DNA of 64,000 nt from Paragonimus skrjabini miyazakii (GCA_014338405.1 JTDE01000223.1:61035-125034); one strand, 5' to 3'; counted from the first letter of the stretch, positions 22,940 through 34,250 are shown. Numbers and translations: made by a program. The notes: generated from the letters alone by a model not told the origin.

Positions 22940-24392
22940 TTAGCCAGAAAACTTGATGCGTGCGTTCTGAAACACGGCAGTCTTGATCAGTCTTTTCTGG
23001 TTGTGAACATAGATGACCTTTTCAGGATAGCCGTTTGCGAGCAACCCATTCTTTACTCTCTCCTCCTTTCCTTGCAAGCAATCATCAGTGCATATCTCCC
23101 GGGCTCTATGAAACAGCGTTCTCATGAGACCTCGTTTATAAGTGATTGGTGCAAATGAAGAAAACTCCAAATACTGACCGCCCCGGATACCATTACGGTA
23201 CACTGAGCGTTGTTGTGAGCCATCTTGTTTTCTAGTGAGTGAAATGTCTAGAAACGATAATCTATTGTTTGCCTCTTCCTCCTGAGAAACAGAAAGATTA
23301 GGATAAGCAGAGCTAAAAAGGTTTAACAGTGAAACAAAATGAATATTAGTGGTATAAATCAAAATATCATCTACATATCGCTTATAGAGGCTGGCACCAC
23401 CTACAGCATCAGTTAGTTTTAATTCAATCATTCCTAAAGGTATATCTGCAAGTGTTGGACCCAATGGACTGTCCATTGCTACACCATCTGCTTGCTTAGA
23501 AGATGATCACGCAAAATCAAAATGGATATTCTCTTTACGTGAAAGGATAAGTTCCTCGAAATAATCAACTGGGAGACAAAAAGGTAAATTTTGTTGGGAA
23601 CTAAAATCACACAAAAGTCAACTGTTTTTCGAAGGGTAACATTTGTAAGCAAGGAGTCAGCAGCAGTAGAAAACATCTTATGTGAACTCACCAATACGTT
23701 CTGTAAGGTTTGTACCAGTTCGAAAGACTCTTTTACATAGTGGGGGTAAAATTTTGATGGATGGAGTGTAGAATGTCAACATGCTATCTAGCACGTTTGT
23801 GGTACGGTGAGTTGTCCATGCATAGGATTATTCTTAACGGGACACCACAATTGTGTTTTTGGAGTATCTCTTAACTGTGGTGTGCGCGTTTCAGTTGGCT
23901 TCATTTTTCTATATTGCAATTTCGAGATGCATCCATGTAATGGTCAGATTTAGAGCTTTCTTGAGATTTGTTTCGCTATCAAAATGTTGTTGTCAGTCGT
24001 ACTGCCTGTGTGAAATTTTCGTGTCCGCTAGGATACCTTTCACTTTAGATTCATAATCAATCTTGTTCATGGTAACTGTACAGGAACCTTTGTCGGGTTG
24101 AAGGAAAAACCACATCTTTCATCTCTCGCAGTTGTTTCAGAGCTTGATAATGCTCCGATATCAGACTGTATTGTTGGCGCATGGGTGAAGTCAGGAAATG
24201 GTACGAAATGTCGATCAACTTTGCGTGTTGTCCTGTGACGTTGTACAGGCCTTTTACTTGACCATACAGGTTCTCAAATTGCACCTGTGTCTGTAATCGG
24301 TCGGCTCTTTTGAGAGGAATTTTAACTTTCAGTCTGAGGAATAAAACCTCCAATTGTGTTCGCGTAAACTGAGTTGACCATAGGTTCTGCAC
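22940..24392 (-). pseudogene. Penelope-like element RT (decayed)
   Basis: Read on the minus strand, 24057-24392 carries HYQALKQLREMKDVV, the N-terminal block of Penelope-like RTs. The DKGSCTVTMNKID stretch that follows lies in the next frame, so a one-base frameshift sits near 24105. Near 23640-23720 come FELVQTLQNV and MFSTAADSLLTNVTL, where motif A has lost its Asp. After another shift near 23480, frame 22940-23476 reads MDSPLGPTLADIPLGMIE, KRYVDDILIYTT (motif C intact) and RLSFLDISLTRKQDGS. It ends in RTLFHRAREIC and NGYPEKVIYVH, the usual RT C-terminal order. It has lost at least one catalytic residue. A minus frame at 24531-24716 upstream is not assigned. Confidence 0.9.
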
Positions 24393-24719
24393 ATACTCTA
24401 TCGTTACTGGTGAACTGGATCAAGGAAACGCAGTGTTTTTAATATATCGTTCTGTTAACTTCATCTGTACACGTGTTTGAAAACATCGTCATCATTTTTG
24501 ATTGTGAACGGCAACGAGAATAAACGGGAGTTACCGAACACCATCTCTGTCCTCTTCATTTGCGGGAGACTTTAAGCTGGTGAACGGTTTCCTGGTGAAC
24601 GGTTTGCGAGGTTTCCAAATTTTGTACGTTTTGAGCAATCCATGAAGTCCTGTGTTGGAGTCTGCCCATTCGTTTACCGGGTTTTGGGAAATTCCATCCT
24701 CTCTCGCCCTAAACAATTT

Positions 24720-25345
24720 ATTTTAACATTTTCCGGCCCTAGTTACATCACATAGGGGCGAAATTCTTCGAAGATGCATTTGCACGTATTTCCCATCGTG
24801 ACCTTGAAATATTTGTAACTGTGACCTCCACTCGAGACCAATAAGCGCGCACGGGTTGAATTCAAATAGCACAACAGGACGTGCTGCTGTGTTGTTGACA
24901 CCTTTTTAGTTTACGTTTATGTGAGTCGTGTACACGGCTCACTGTGCCTTTTGCTCATGCTTATTTGTGTTGTTTTTATCACGGGACCGCTACTGGAACC
25001 CCTAATTTCAAATAACGCTGTCCGCCGGTGTCTCCACGTTGCCCTAATGTTAGTCTACGAGTGTAATGGACGAGCACAGTGGGTTCATATGTAACACTAT
25101 ATCGTCTACTACCTAACCTCTTGAAAAGTAAATTAATGTTACATCCCATCTTTTGGACCGAATCTATGGAACAGGCGAACTGTCTTCGTTCCTGGTGTAA
25201 ACTGTAGGGCTTTTCTATCTGACTACGCCTTCGTTTGCTGACAGATTTTACGTCTGTCCTATCATTCAGTTATTCGTTGCTTTGTACCGCTCGCAATTAT
25301 CTGCAAGGATCGCACACGTCCAACTGTGTCTCTCGCAAACTTGTC
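24720..25345 (+). repeat. Repeat R3, copy 2, split by a 270-base insertion
   Basis: 24720-24835 and 25105-25345 match consecutive parts of R3 at 17850-18170, sharing CTTCGAAGATG, TTTGCACGTAT and GTGACCTTGAAATA. The intervening 24836-25104 has no counterpart in the other copies and contains a near-perfect 22-base palindrome at 24921-24942. Confidence 0.65.
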
Positions 25346-25959
25346 GAGTCTTGACATCAGCCTTCACCATCACAGTGCGCCACTACAATCCAAAGGTCCT
25401 AAAGATTTGGAGCCCTCGCAGTGAACCGGTTCAAACCGGCGTCGTGTGCACAGAAACAGTTACCTGTGAAGCTTAAGCTGTCGTGAACACAGGCTATAGC
25501 GAGTGTCATTCGGCTTTTAATAGTGGATATTTCGTTGTTCTTTCCTTGTTCACATACCCCTAAACATTGCGTATGTTCAATAGAACGTTTACATTGGCAT
25601 AAGTTATTTGGTGCAGACGAGCCGGCATAAAGTTTTAGCATCTATCGGCGCTCTCATTCTACCTGTTTTGTTCAAATCTACCGGTCGCTGTTCGTGAAAT
25701 AAAACTAATGATCAGCTCAGGCTTAACCCGGGTAATAGTGAAGTGATGGCAATGTTTCCTGAGCAAATCGTGAACACAAGATGTTTCATATTTTCCCATC
25801 TAACACCTGAGATTGTATTCTTCCTCTTGCCTCCACAAACATTCAATAGGAAACGAAAACTTCTGTAGCAAGTGGACGCACAAAATCCCGTATTGTCTGG
25901 ACGATATGCAAGATTTGCGACTTCCGGACGATTTCCAGCATTCAACGAGGCCCTGGTCT
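25346..25959. other. Unassigned stretch
   Basis: No gene, copy or tandem repeat was recognised. The frames are 80 residues or shorter. Confidence 0.4.
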
Positions 25960-26390
25960 GCAGTCTACCTAACTGTTCGCTCGATTTTGTAGTCTCCGGT
26001 CATCCCTCCCCATGGCCAGTTTACCTCATCATTTTTCCGACAGTAGTCATATCGAATAATAAGGAAATCAATTAAAGGTATATTTGAACGTAGTTCCAGG
26101 CGTGACCTTGAACTATTTGAAGCATCGGCCCATAAATATCCTTTCAAAAGATAAATTAATGTAACGCCACACCTTTTAGACCAAGTCTGTGAAACAGGTT
26201 AACTATTTTCTTCTCTGATGCGTATAGCAAACTGTTGCAAACTGCAATCCTTTCCCCTTTGATTACGCATTTTTGTGCTGTCGTATTATGTAATAATTTT
26301 TTGTTTTATGCCGTCTGTAATTATCTGCGGGGATCGCGTACCTCCGGGCGTGGTTCTCAGGAATGCAGCGAAAAATATACATTATTACCT
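25960..26390 (+). repeat. Repeat R3, copy 3
   Basis: This aligns with 17800-18234 across the whole length: CGATTTTG start, CATTTTTCCGA, GCGTGACCTTGAA, CTGTGAAACAG and a right end near ATACATTATTA. It is the most complete free copy of the R3 right part. Confidence 0.7.
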
Positions 26391-28049
26391 TTATTTGAAT
26401 GGCCTGGTTGGTATTGCGTTGGTCTAAATTTACTGCAAGCCGCAAGGTCATGTTCTGTGAGTACATTTCCTCTGTTTATTGTCATGTTGTATGAGTGTTT
26501 TTATACACAGTGCTTGAGAGCATATACATTGTTTGCGATCACTTCGGTATGTTGGTCATGATTGGGTTAAAAATGTGTTTTCTCATGGGTAATAATAATA
26601 GTGACAATGGTAAACTTTCAACACTGTGGTGGTTATTTCACATTTCGAACACTGATTCATCGCAAGCGTTTCACAAATTTCTCACTAGATTAATCATATT
26701 CTGTCCGTCCTTCCAGGCTTAAACAAATACTTGTTGTACTCATTAGTGTGATTGAAGTGATCCAACATTATATCGTTTGTAAAGGTTTCTCGCGCAAGGG
26801 AGCAAGTTACGCCGTGTTTTCTTATAGGTACGCCACTCAACGTTTCGTGTGAGACATGTTTAACGAGGTGCATAAGTCGCAGGCATCAGTAGAGACAGAA
26901 TGCGTCCATCTTATTATACTACCGCCAGGTAGGCCGCTGGTTTTGGGGGCAGCTTTGTTTCTCTCACGATAGTTGCAACATCCACTGATCCACTCGTGTT
27001 AGTTAGTACAGTTTCTAACGCAGCTGTAACGTATGCGATAGATTTTGCTTTCCTTCTTCCGTAACCACCCAAGATTGTCTTTGCCTTGTATCCACAAAAA
27101 TCAGCCTACCTAATGGACTGACCGGTGAAAATTTCCATATCCGTTCCTCAGTTGTTACTCATTAACCCTACTCCACTGTTACAAAGGACCCCGTTGTTGA
27201 TGACGTTAGATCAATAAGGGCACTAATAACATCGCTCCAGCGAAACTGAATTCTAATACCCGAGATCACCGTGGAAATGCTAAAATCTCTCGTAAGGAAT
27301 CACCGATTTCTTAACGTTATACAACGAACTCCATTACAAATATTGCAGGGATTTTTGGATCAAAATTGGTATTAAGGGATGTAACTGGACACTGTCGCGA
27401 GATTATTCGAGAGACTAGACATCGGGCATGTGCTGGACTCACGGCCACCGCGAATGTACTTCCTGAAATTAACGTGATAAATCTTATTTCACCGGCATAC
27501 AAACTCCTAAGCAACACGGACTTACCCCGAAATCTCATGAACAAAGTGGCGGAGACGCAATTTCGTCAGAATGGGAGCTGGGACCATTGACCGATCTCGC
27601 AATAAAATCGACAGGGTTGATTTCTATTTTGTGAAGACACCCCAGACTATAACATAAGCCAATGGAACATCCTAGAACACCTTGTTCATCTGAACTCTAT
27701 GCTGCATAGGGTACGCTCGTAGATTCTTAAAATCACTGTTATTTTTGAAGAGAGCATCACATACCTCAAGTAGTTCTGCTGCCAACACCACCTTAGCCAT
27801 GGAGGAATTTAGCGTCACACCATGTCGCCCAAAAAGCTGGAGGTATTAAGTTCAAATCCCTTCAACTACACTTTATCTGTCGCGGCGCCTATCGGTGATT
27901 TGACTGTACTAAAACTTGATGTAGCCGGCGTCTGCGAAGTCACATGCCATCCCAGTGGTTGCAGTGGGAATGCGTTGCTCTATTGATAACTCAAGCGTAT
28001 GCTTATTTCTTTGCCATTAATTATGCCAAGTGAGTGCGTGCTACCGTGC
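26391..28049. other. Unassigned stretch
   Basis: No recognisable transposon motif, tandem repeat or host gene was found. The longest frames are about 75 residues on either strand. Confidence 0.4.
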
Positions 28050-28487
28050 TTACTCTAACGTGTAAATCGGCCGATCGACGTGAGCCGTGCTACCATGCAG
28101 AGCTCCTAATTGTTGTATCCATTGACCAGAATCTCGGTAGTTCATAGATAAATTCCAGCCTGTGATGGAGGACACGGTCCTTTGCTGCGCTGGAAGGGCT
28201 GAAAGTAAAAGCGGTTTGTTGCCGCGGTTGTCCAGTTTGTTGAAAACATTTCTCACCTGTTTACAAGGCACACATTTTTTATTTGATACACATGTATTTA
28301 ACTCCCTGTAAGTTTGCAGCTTAACCGAATATACGTCCGCATATCCTCTGACTATTTTAGACGGCGTTGCGTAAAATATGCACCTTTGTTCGGCGTAGTT
28401 CTCTACTGGAACGAACTTCTTCTTTGCTACTTGGTCCATTAAAAGGACTCGTGTGTCAACTTCGCGAATTTTTATTGTAATGTTCAT
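28050..28487 (-). CDS. Hypothetical 145-residue open frame
   Basis: This open frame starts at ATG (28485-28487) and ends at TAA. It contains a Cys pair, CVSNKKCVPCKQV, around residue 68, and no signal peptide or membrane segment. I recognise no family. Its length exceeds most random frames in this window that are not antisense to a transposon, but chance is not excluded, and it lies among transposon debris. It could be a lone exon or a transposon-derived frame. Confidence 0.25.
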   Translation of the reverse strand: MNITIKIREVDTRVLLMDQVAKKKFVPVENYAEQRCIFYATPSKIVRGYADVYSVKLQTYRELNTCVSNKKCVPCKQVRNVFNKLDNRGNKPLLLSALPAQQRTVSSITGWNLSMNYRDSGQWIQQLGALHGSTAHVDRPIYTLE

Positions 28488-28877
28488 CCTACTTTGAGCA
28501 GACGCGTTGTGCTTTCAAAGGACCTTTGCTGTAGACATTGAAAGTCATAGTTGAGCTATTCAGTTATTTTTGCTCATTTTTTTGCCCACCAAGTAGTGTC
28601 GTAGAATCAATGATCGAACCGTGTTTTGTATTTGGTTACCGTCATTTGTCTACCCGGTATTCGAAGATGGTTTGGTCTTAACGGTATTGTCTGCTAGTTT
28701 TTTCAACATTTACATGCAGGCCTTCCATTACGGCAAATAATTTGTTGTTACCGAGCTAGAGGCAATTCAGCGTGTGGTGCTTATAGTTGTAGCTCAATCG
28801 GTATCGCTGGGTACCTTGACGACCACTCGGTTCGGCATAATTTCATCCAGAAACAAGCTTGGTGAACCGTCATCTCG

Positions 28878-29060
28878 CTTGGTGATGAAACGTCTGCAAC
28901 CTAGATGCCAAGCTCGGCGAAGCGCAGCTTCCACAGGCATGGAAAGAAGCCATTGTCACACTTATATTTGAGGCAGGCGATTGTCACTCCCGTGCTTGTC
29001 ATCAACCGGTCAGTCTCATCGGTATCCAAGCATGGTAATGAAACTTCCGTTAAGACTCGC
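28878..29060 (+). pseudogene. LINE RT fingers fragment beside a hammerhead-like scrap
   Basis: From about 28905 the frame reads AWKEAIVTLIFEAGDCHSRA then HQPVSLIGIQ, the RT fingers block of CR1-like LINEs (compare WKAATVTPIFKAGDRHSP in LINE-A near 35800). It then hits stops. Directly upstream, 28878-28894 reads CTTGGTGATGAAACGTC, the second half of the repeat at 60240-60310. Confidence 0.6.
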
Positions 29061-30109
29061 TCGGCGTAACTAGTCTGCGACAGTGGAACATATGTTCTTA
29101 ATATGTTCATGTTAGACGCGAATTAACAAACACTACTTAATTTCGATGTTGACTCACTAGAGATTAAGTGAAGTGAAATAACCCGGGAACATTGGAGAGG
29201 TGGGTTTATCTTATTGCACAAGCCTGAGGAGGTGAGAAATATATATATGTATAGGTATAAGTGCAACAACTCTTGTGCTTGGTGAAAGCAACCTTCCACA
29301 GAACACATACTGTCTCAAAGAAAGAACAGGAAGCTGGCTAATCATGCTCTGCAACGCATCTCGCTTTCTAGGGGCAACTTTTTTCTTTGCAGTTTCTAGA
29401 GGTGTGACCGGGTGTACATTAATCAACCCATTTTGCTCCCCGTAGATAACCTGGGTTGCGGGCGTGGGTTGGAAGTGATGCCTGATTAGCTTATTTACCA
29501 GTCATGATCACTGACCCGGATTGCAAGAAAAGAAGCGCAGTGGTTACTCCAGAGAAATCCGGGCTATCGCCTAATCATCATCTCACCCTGGCCACAAAGC
29601 CATTTTTTTTCTATGGGTGGCATAGTTAGAACACTGGCAGAGATTTCCAGCATCGGGTTACAGCCCTGAGCAGATGCCGTGTATCCGCTCGGGGGATAGC
29701 CCTTAAGTCAAGGTTGTTGAAGATGAAGAGGGGGGTAGATGAGAGCACTTACAGAGTGATAGATAGAGCAAGGGTAACCGTAAACTAAGAATGAAGAGGG
29801 AAAGTAAATGAAGCTGTTGTTTGTGTGAATCCTGCTTCCAGCTCAACTTCAGTTACGACTACAGTTAGGCGAACTATCGGTTTTCGCTCGCTGCACCTCG
29901 GCGCCGCATGATTACTAGCATTATTAAGCAAACATCTATTCGTGCAGACTTCCTATCACGTGCTGACTTGCAAAGGTATGCCCACTTTTCTGAGAACGCA
30001 TGGCAAATTGCACACGGACTCACAGATATGCATTAAAACAGGTAGCAAATTGCATTCATACTTCAAGCGAACAGGCCACATTATTACAAAGATTTTGTCG
30101 TACCAGGGA
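29061..30109. other. Unassigned stretch
   Basis: No gene was recognised. A somewhat GC-richer part at 29440-29720 could be a short interspersed element, but I see no second copy in the window and no tRNA-like promoter boxes. Confidence 0.4.
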
Positions 30110-30116
30110 CTAAGCG

Positions 30117-30480
30117 TTCCCACTCCTATCTAGTTTTCTCTTGGACATTTCGACCGCAGTAGCCTGGATGACAGACTCAGGCAACTTGTTCCACGAGATA
30201 ATGACACTGTTCGTGAAAAATTGGGCTCTTATAGACGTATAAGCACGTGGCTTGCCCAAGGACAACGAAAGACCCTTTAGGTGAGGCGTTTCTCTGGCTG
30301 AGAACAGAGCACCTGGCGAAACATCAGTAAATTCATGCGGAACTCTATATGTTTCGGTCAGGTCCCCACGGAGTCGTCTGCGTTGAAAAGAAAATAGATT
30401 GAGTTTTTTCAGTCCGGTTGCATAGTCCACCAACTATCCTAGCGGCCAACCTTTGCACCTTTCCCAGACACTTCGTCTTT
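30117..30480 (-). pseudogene. LINE-E, RT C-terminal fragment (CR1-like)
   Basis: Minus-strand sequence reads KVQRLAARIVGGLCN (30430-30470) and, after a frameshift, LNLFSFQRRRLRGDLTETYR, SWNKLPESVIQA and VEMSKRKLD. This is the standard C-terminal order of CR1-like RT proteins. The RT catalytic core is missing because the element ends at about 30480 against a LINE-A 3' tail on the other strand. It differs from LINE-A to LINE-D in sequence. Confidence 0.82.
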
Positions 30481-30484
30481 TTTT

Positions 30485-30615
30485 TACTACACCCTGTTTT
30501 CAGTGACTGCCCTTTAGGACAAAAGAAGAATTTCGACATCGAAACGGACAAACTGGCTGGATCGGAGTGACTTGAACCTCCAACCTTGAACCCGTGAGCA
30601 AACCGCTGAAATCGT
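30485..30615 (+). repeat. LINE-A 3' tail, severely 5'-truncated insertion
   Basis: CACCCTGTTTTCAGTGACTG and the following 120 bases match the LINE-A tail at 1257-1395, including ATCGAAACGGACAAA and TGAACCCGTGAGCAA. Only the tail is present, as expected for a 5'-truncated target-primed insertion. It sits between LINE-E and LINE-B. Confidence 0.75.
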
Positions 30616-30633
30616 TCCTCAAAAACCTTAGAG

Positions 30634-31854
30634 ATGCTTGTATGCGACCCGCTTTATAGGTATCTCACCTCTCTTGAGTTCTTCTCCAATGCGCAACACG
30701 GATTTCGCAAGAGCCGCTCGTGTACCACATATCTACTGATAGCCACCGAACGGTGGACGAAAGCAGTTGACCAGGGTAATGGAATTGACGTCGTATATCT
30801 CAACTTTGCTGAGGCATTCAACCGCGTGGATTATTCTGTTTTGATCGGCAAGCTTTCCTATTATGGGGTGCGAGGTAATCTTCCCCAGTGGCTTGTGTCA
30901 TATCTTACTAACCGTCTGTACAGGGTGCGCGTTAATGGTGTTTTCTCTACCTGCAGGCCTAATCTCAGTTGACTACCCCAGGGTTCAGTTCTTGACCCGC
31001 TGCTAGTTTTGGTATTCATCAACGACCTCCCACTATCAATCACCTCTCCGTTACTGCTGTTTGCGGACGATGTCAAAATTTGGCCAGCCTTCAACACAAC
31101 CGATGATTCTATCATCCTGCAGAAGGACCTCAATATTCTCTTCGAGTGGTCTCGAGTGAACCGACTCGAATTCAACACTGGTAAGTGCAAAGTTATGCAC
31201 ACTCGCGGCTCTATGAAAACCACTTATCACTTCGACGGGTATTCGCTTCAGATGGATTTTATTGAGAAGGACCTAGGATGCACTGTTTCGCACATTCTAC
31301 CGAGCTCAGCGAACGCTGAAACAAATGCAAAAGGGCTTAGTAACATCTTGGCGTTATTGGAACGTCTCTTCGGCCAGTTTAACCCTAATTGTTTTCAGAT
31401 TCTTCTCAACAGTTTCGTTCGACCGCATCTGACGAATGGGGCTGTAATCTGGCCACCGTATCCCCAGAAGAACAAGTTGCCCATGAAGGCGGTACAACGA
31501 CGAGCCATTAAGTCTGTCCGGGGCCTGAAAACTAGACCATATGAGGAAAGGCTGAAATCTTGGAACATGTACTCCTTAGGGTACCGTCGGCTTAGAGGTG
31601 ACTTGGTATTAACCTTCTTGATTATGCAGTTCCGAGAACATCCCTGCCGCCTGTTGCTCAACAAGGGGAGTAACGTGACACTGAGGGGCCTCCTCCTAAA
31701 ACTAGAGGTCCGACATAGCAGACTTGAATGCAGACATAGCTTTTTCTCATTGCGTGTTTGCAAGGCTTGGAGTGCTCTACCAGACCATGTTGTTTCTGCC
31801 AGCTCTGTAGCAATTTTCAAGGCTCGCCTTGAGCAACGTCTATTGCATTGACTA
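30634..31854 (+). pseudogene. LINE-B, CR1-like RT, nearly continuous frame
   Basis: One frame runs for about 405 codons with a single internal stop, TGA at 30970-30972. The stop stands where the Gly of the SGVPQGS-type motif B is expected, so a GGA to TGA change would explain it. Fingers: FFSNAQHGFRKSRSCTTYL. Motif A: YLNFAEAFNRVDYS, with Asn replacing the catalytic Asp. Motif C: LLFADDVKIW, intact. The C-terminal region has YRRLRGDLVLTF and SLRVCKAWSALPDHVV and ends KARLEQRLLH. The 5' part of the element (ORF1, endonuclease) is absent. The antisense 193-residue frame at 31395-31976 is a shadow. Confidence 0.9.
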
Positions 31855-32640
31855 AGATACTGCACCTCCTTTCCCCATTTCAGCCCGTTTCTGAGGACCT
31901 TGAGATCATACGCATCGAGATACGAACTTCTCCATAGCTCCAGCTTCTTACTTCCATTTACAACCCAATGAACCATTGAACCAGCATTTATTGCATTTGT
32001 TAAGATACTGCACCTCTTTTCCCCATTTTAGCCGGTTTCTGAACATCTTGAGATTATACGCATGAAGATTTGTCTGTTTGCAGGTAACTCGAAATTTGGT
32101 TCAAATTTCCTATCTGTCATTGTCTAATCATATTTTTTTCTACTGATCCTTTGTGCATCATAAATTCACATACGATTACTGTTATTCGTTGTCGAATAAT
32201 ATACTAATTTCGTTACATATCCAATTATCCGGTTAACAGTCTTTATATCCTTTTTATCTTGTAACGTTTAACGCATCTAATTGGCCCATTTTCTGTGCAG
32301 ATATCCGTTCGTTTCCATTATTTCCTAGCTTCACGTTTTCCTTCACAATAACACGCATGAGATCCCGCAGCATCAGTGGATCAGAAGTATCGAGTGCCTG
32401 TGGCCGTTTCGGCTGTCGCAAGACTGTTCAAAACGGTATGCAGTGCCAGACATGTATACACTGGTACCACATCAAGTGTACCGGCCTCAAGGATGGCAAC
32501 ATCGATTGCATTAATTAAGATACTGTAACTCCACTCCCAATTTCAGCCCGTTTCTGAGGACCTTGAGATCATACGCATCGAGATATGGGATTCTCTAAAG
32601 CTCCGGTTTCTCACTTCCGTTTACAACCCATTGATTCATT
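31843..32640 (+). repeat. LINE 3'-tail units repeated three times
   Basis: ATTGCATTNNNTAAGATACTG followed by CCCATTTYAGCC, TTGAGAT and ATACGCAT occurs at 31843, 31989 and 32508. The first overlaps the LINE-B stop codon, so this is the LINE-B 3' untranslated region. The third interrupts a PHD-finger coding fragment at 32507. The sequences after units two and three (TCGAAATTTGGTT onward) also match each other up to the PHD coding regions, so the block from about 31989 to 32507 is a diverged duplicate of 32508 to about 33020. Confidence 0.75.
32381..32507 (+). pseudogene. ORF1 PHD-like zinc finger fragment
   Basis: The frame reads CGRFGCRKTVQNGMQC then CIHWYHIKCTGLKDGN, a Cys/His pattern like the first three quarters of a PHD finger. 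It is cut at 32507 by a LINE 3'-tail unit. CR1-like LINEs are known to encode PHD-type fingers in ORF1. This copy keeps the Cys after the His (HIKC), which the downstream copy lacks. Confidence 0.7.
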
Positions 32641-32787
32641 CGGCGGATAGGTCGAAATTTGGTTTGAATTCTCTTGCTGTTGTCTACTCATATTGTTGTC
32701 TTATTGGTGCTCTGAGCATCAAACAACTGCATAAGTTTACTGTTATTCTTTACTGAATAACGTATCGATTGAAAGTTTTGGGTTAAA

Positions 32788-34250
32788 TTGTATCTGTTTC
32801 TGCATTCGTTCTATATCGTATATTGCTTGTTGCCTATGTCAATGACCCGGGTCATATCCAGTATTACTGGGGCTCAACAAGCACTCGCTGGGGCGGTGAG
32901 CATTTGCGGCCGCTACGGGTGCAAAACGTCCGTACAAAACTGCATGCGGTGCTACCAGTGCCAAATGTGGTATCACTTCAAGTACACTGGCCTATATGAA
33001 CACCAGTGCAAACATCTTTCTTCCTCAGCTCTGAACTTTATATGCGTGAGCTGCAGATTTGATGACAGTCAAGGCGTCACTTTGCCACTGACTGTTAACG
33101 CTCGCTTCACGAAATGTAAAGCAACGCAGAAATCCTGCGGCTGTAAATGCGACTCTGTTTGCACAGTTTGCCCTTCCATTTCGTCCATGGAGATTAGGCT
33201 GAAGGAGTACCAACAGGCCTTGTCAGAAATGAATCTGAAACTTTAGTCTTTAAATGAGTGCATAGCGGTTGCTCTCCCTGGCGTTGCAGCCTCCAAAAAG
33301 GCAGTTACCCTATCAACTGCGCAGATAGAGGAGGCAGCAGCCAATACGAAAGAGAGAGCTCTCAGAGTCAGGAGCATTGTTTTATGGGGTCGATTCTCCT
33401 TAACGTCCTCTCCAACCGAGCACGCCAAGTTAGTCCTAACATCTCCATTCCCTCAAACGATGCCAATCTTGTACTGGCGAACAGGCTACGCGCTAAGACA
33501 CCCGAAGGGTCATTGGCCCTCTTGGTAACCTTGCCAGTCATACCTAATCCTGAAAATGTGGTGGAATAAACGGCGGTTTAGAAATCCAAAAACGTTCACT
33601 TGGAAGGCGTGTCTTTTGATCGCTCTTGGCAAGAGACAGCGAGACGTGAACAGCAGAGTTAAACCAAGTCGCTAATCATGGCAGATCAGAAACTACAGCT
33701 TGAGACTGAAGTTGTAGTTTCTGACCCAATAGTACCCATTCCGACCTATGTGTCAATGGAGGAACGCAGGGATGCCCTCTTCGTAGTCGTCATCCCAACG
33801 ACTGACTCCTCAAGCATGGGCACCACTGTTGAAGACACTGTACTCAGGCCGTCTCTCGAGTTACCTAAGCCAAAAACCACCGATAAGCCCCGTAGAAAAT
33901 TCTACCTTCCCAGAATTTGGAACAATAGGGGTCTGCTGTGGTCGCCGCCTGTGACTCAAAAAAATATTTTGCTTGTCCGTCCCACAGAGTATTTCTATCG
34001 GTGACCCCAATGAACAACGCACATTGCCCCCCTTTAAGCCCTGCATTCAAAAGACAAAAAAGTCAAATTTTCCATGTGTGAAAAGTTCCAAACACCGTCC
34101 GAAAAAGGGGGCTTTAGCAGGGGTGCAGAGGCCGCAAGCAGCGACATCAAGAATGCTGGTCAGACGTCCTGTAGGAGCGCCGACATACGCACTAGCGGTG
34201 ACGTCGCGTCTGCAGCCTCACAAGAGGGCCAACAGAGCCACTCGACAGCT
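32788..34250 (+). pseudogene. LINE-A ORF1 with PHD-like finger
   Basis: The frame 32788-33246 has CGRYGCKTSVQNCMRC, YQCQMWYHFKYTGL and FICVSC, a PHD-like finger in which the Cys after the metal-binding His is Tyr. TAG at 33244-33246 interrupts the frame, which would otherwise continue in phase (VAASKKAVTL, ERALRVRSIVLWGR). Frame then shifts to 33258-33569 (EGSLALLVTLPVIP) and 33678-34004. ORF1 of this LINE type is thought to bind nucleic acid and chaperone the RNA. The early residues 1-30 of the frame are probably 5' untranslated sequence. A 15-base inverted pair lies at 33687-33723. Confidence 0.75.

Noticed and set aside
31395..31976. 193-residue minus frame
   Set aside because: It is antisense to the LINE-B RT C-terminal region, which has clear RT motifs on the plus strand. 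The same antisense sequence at 1-156 is just another LINE-B fragment.
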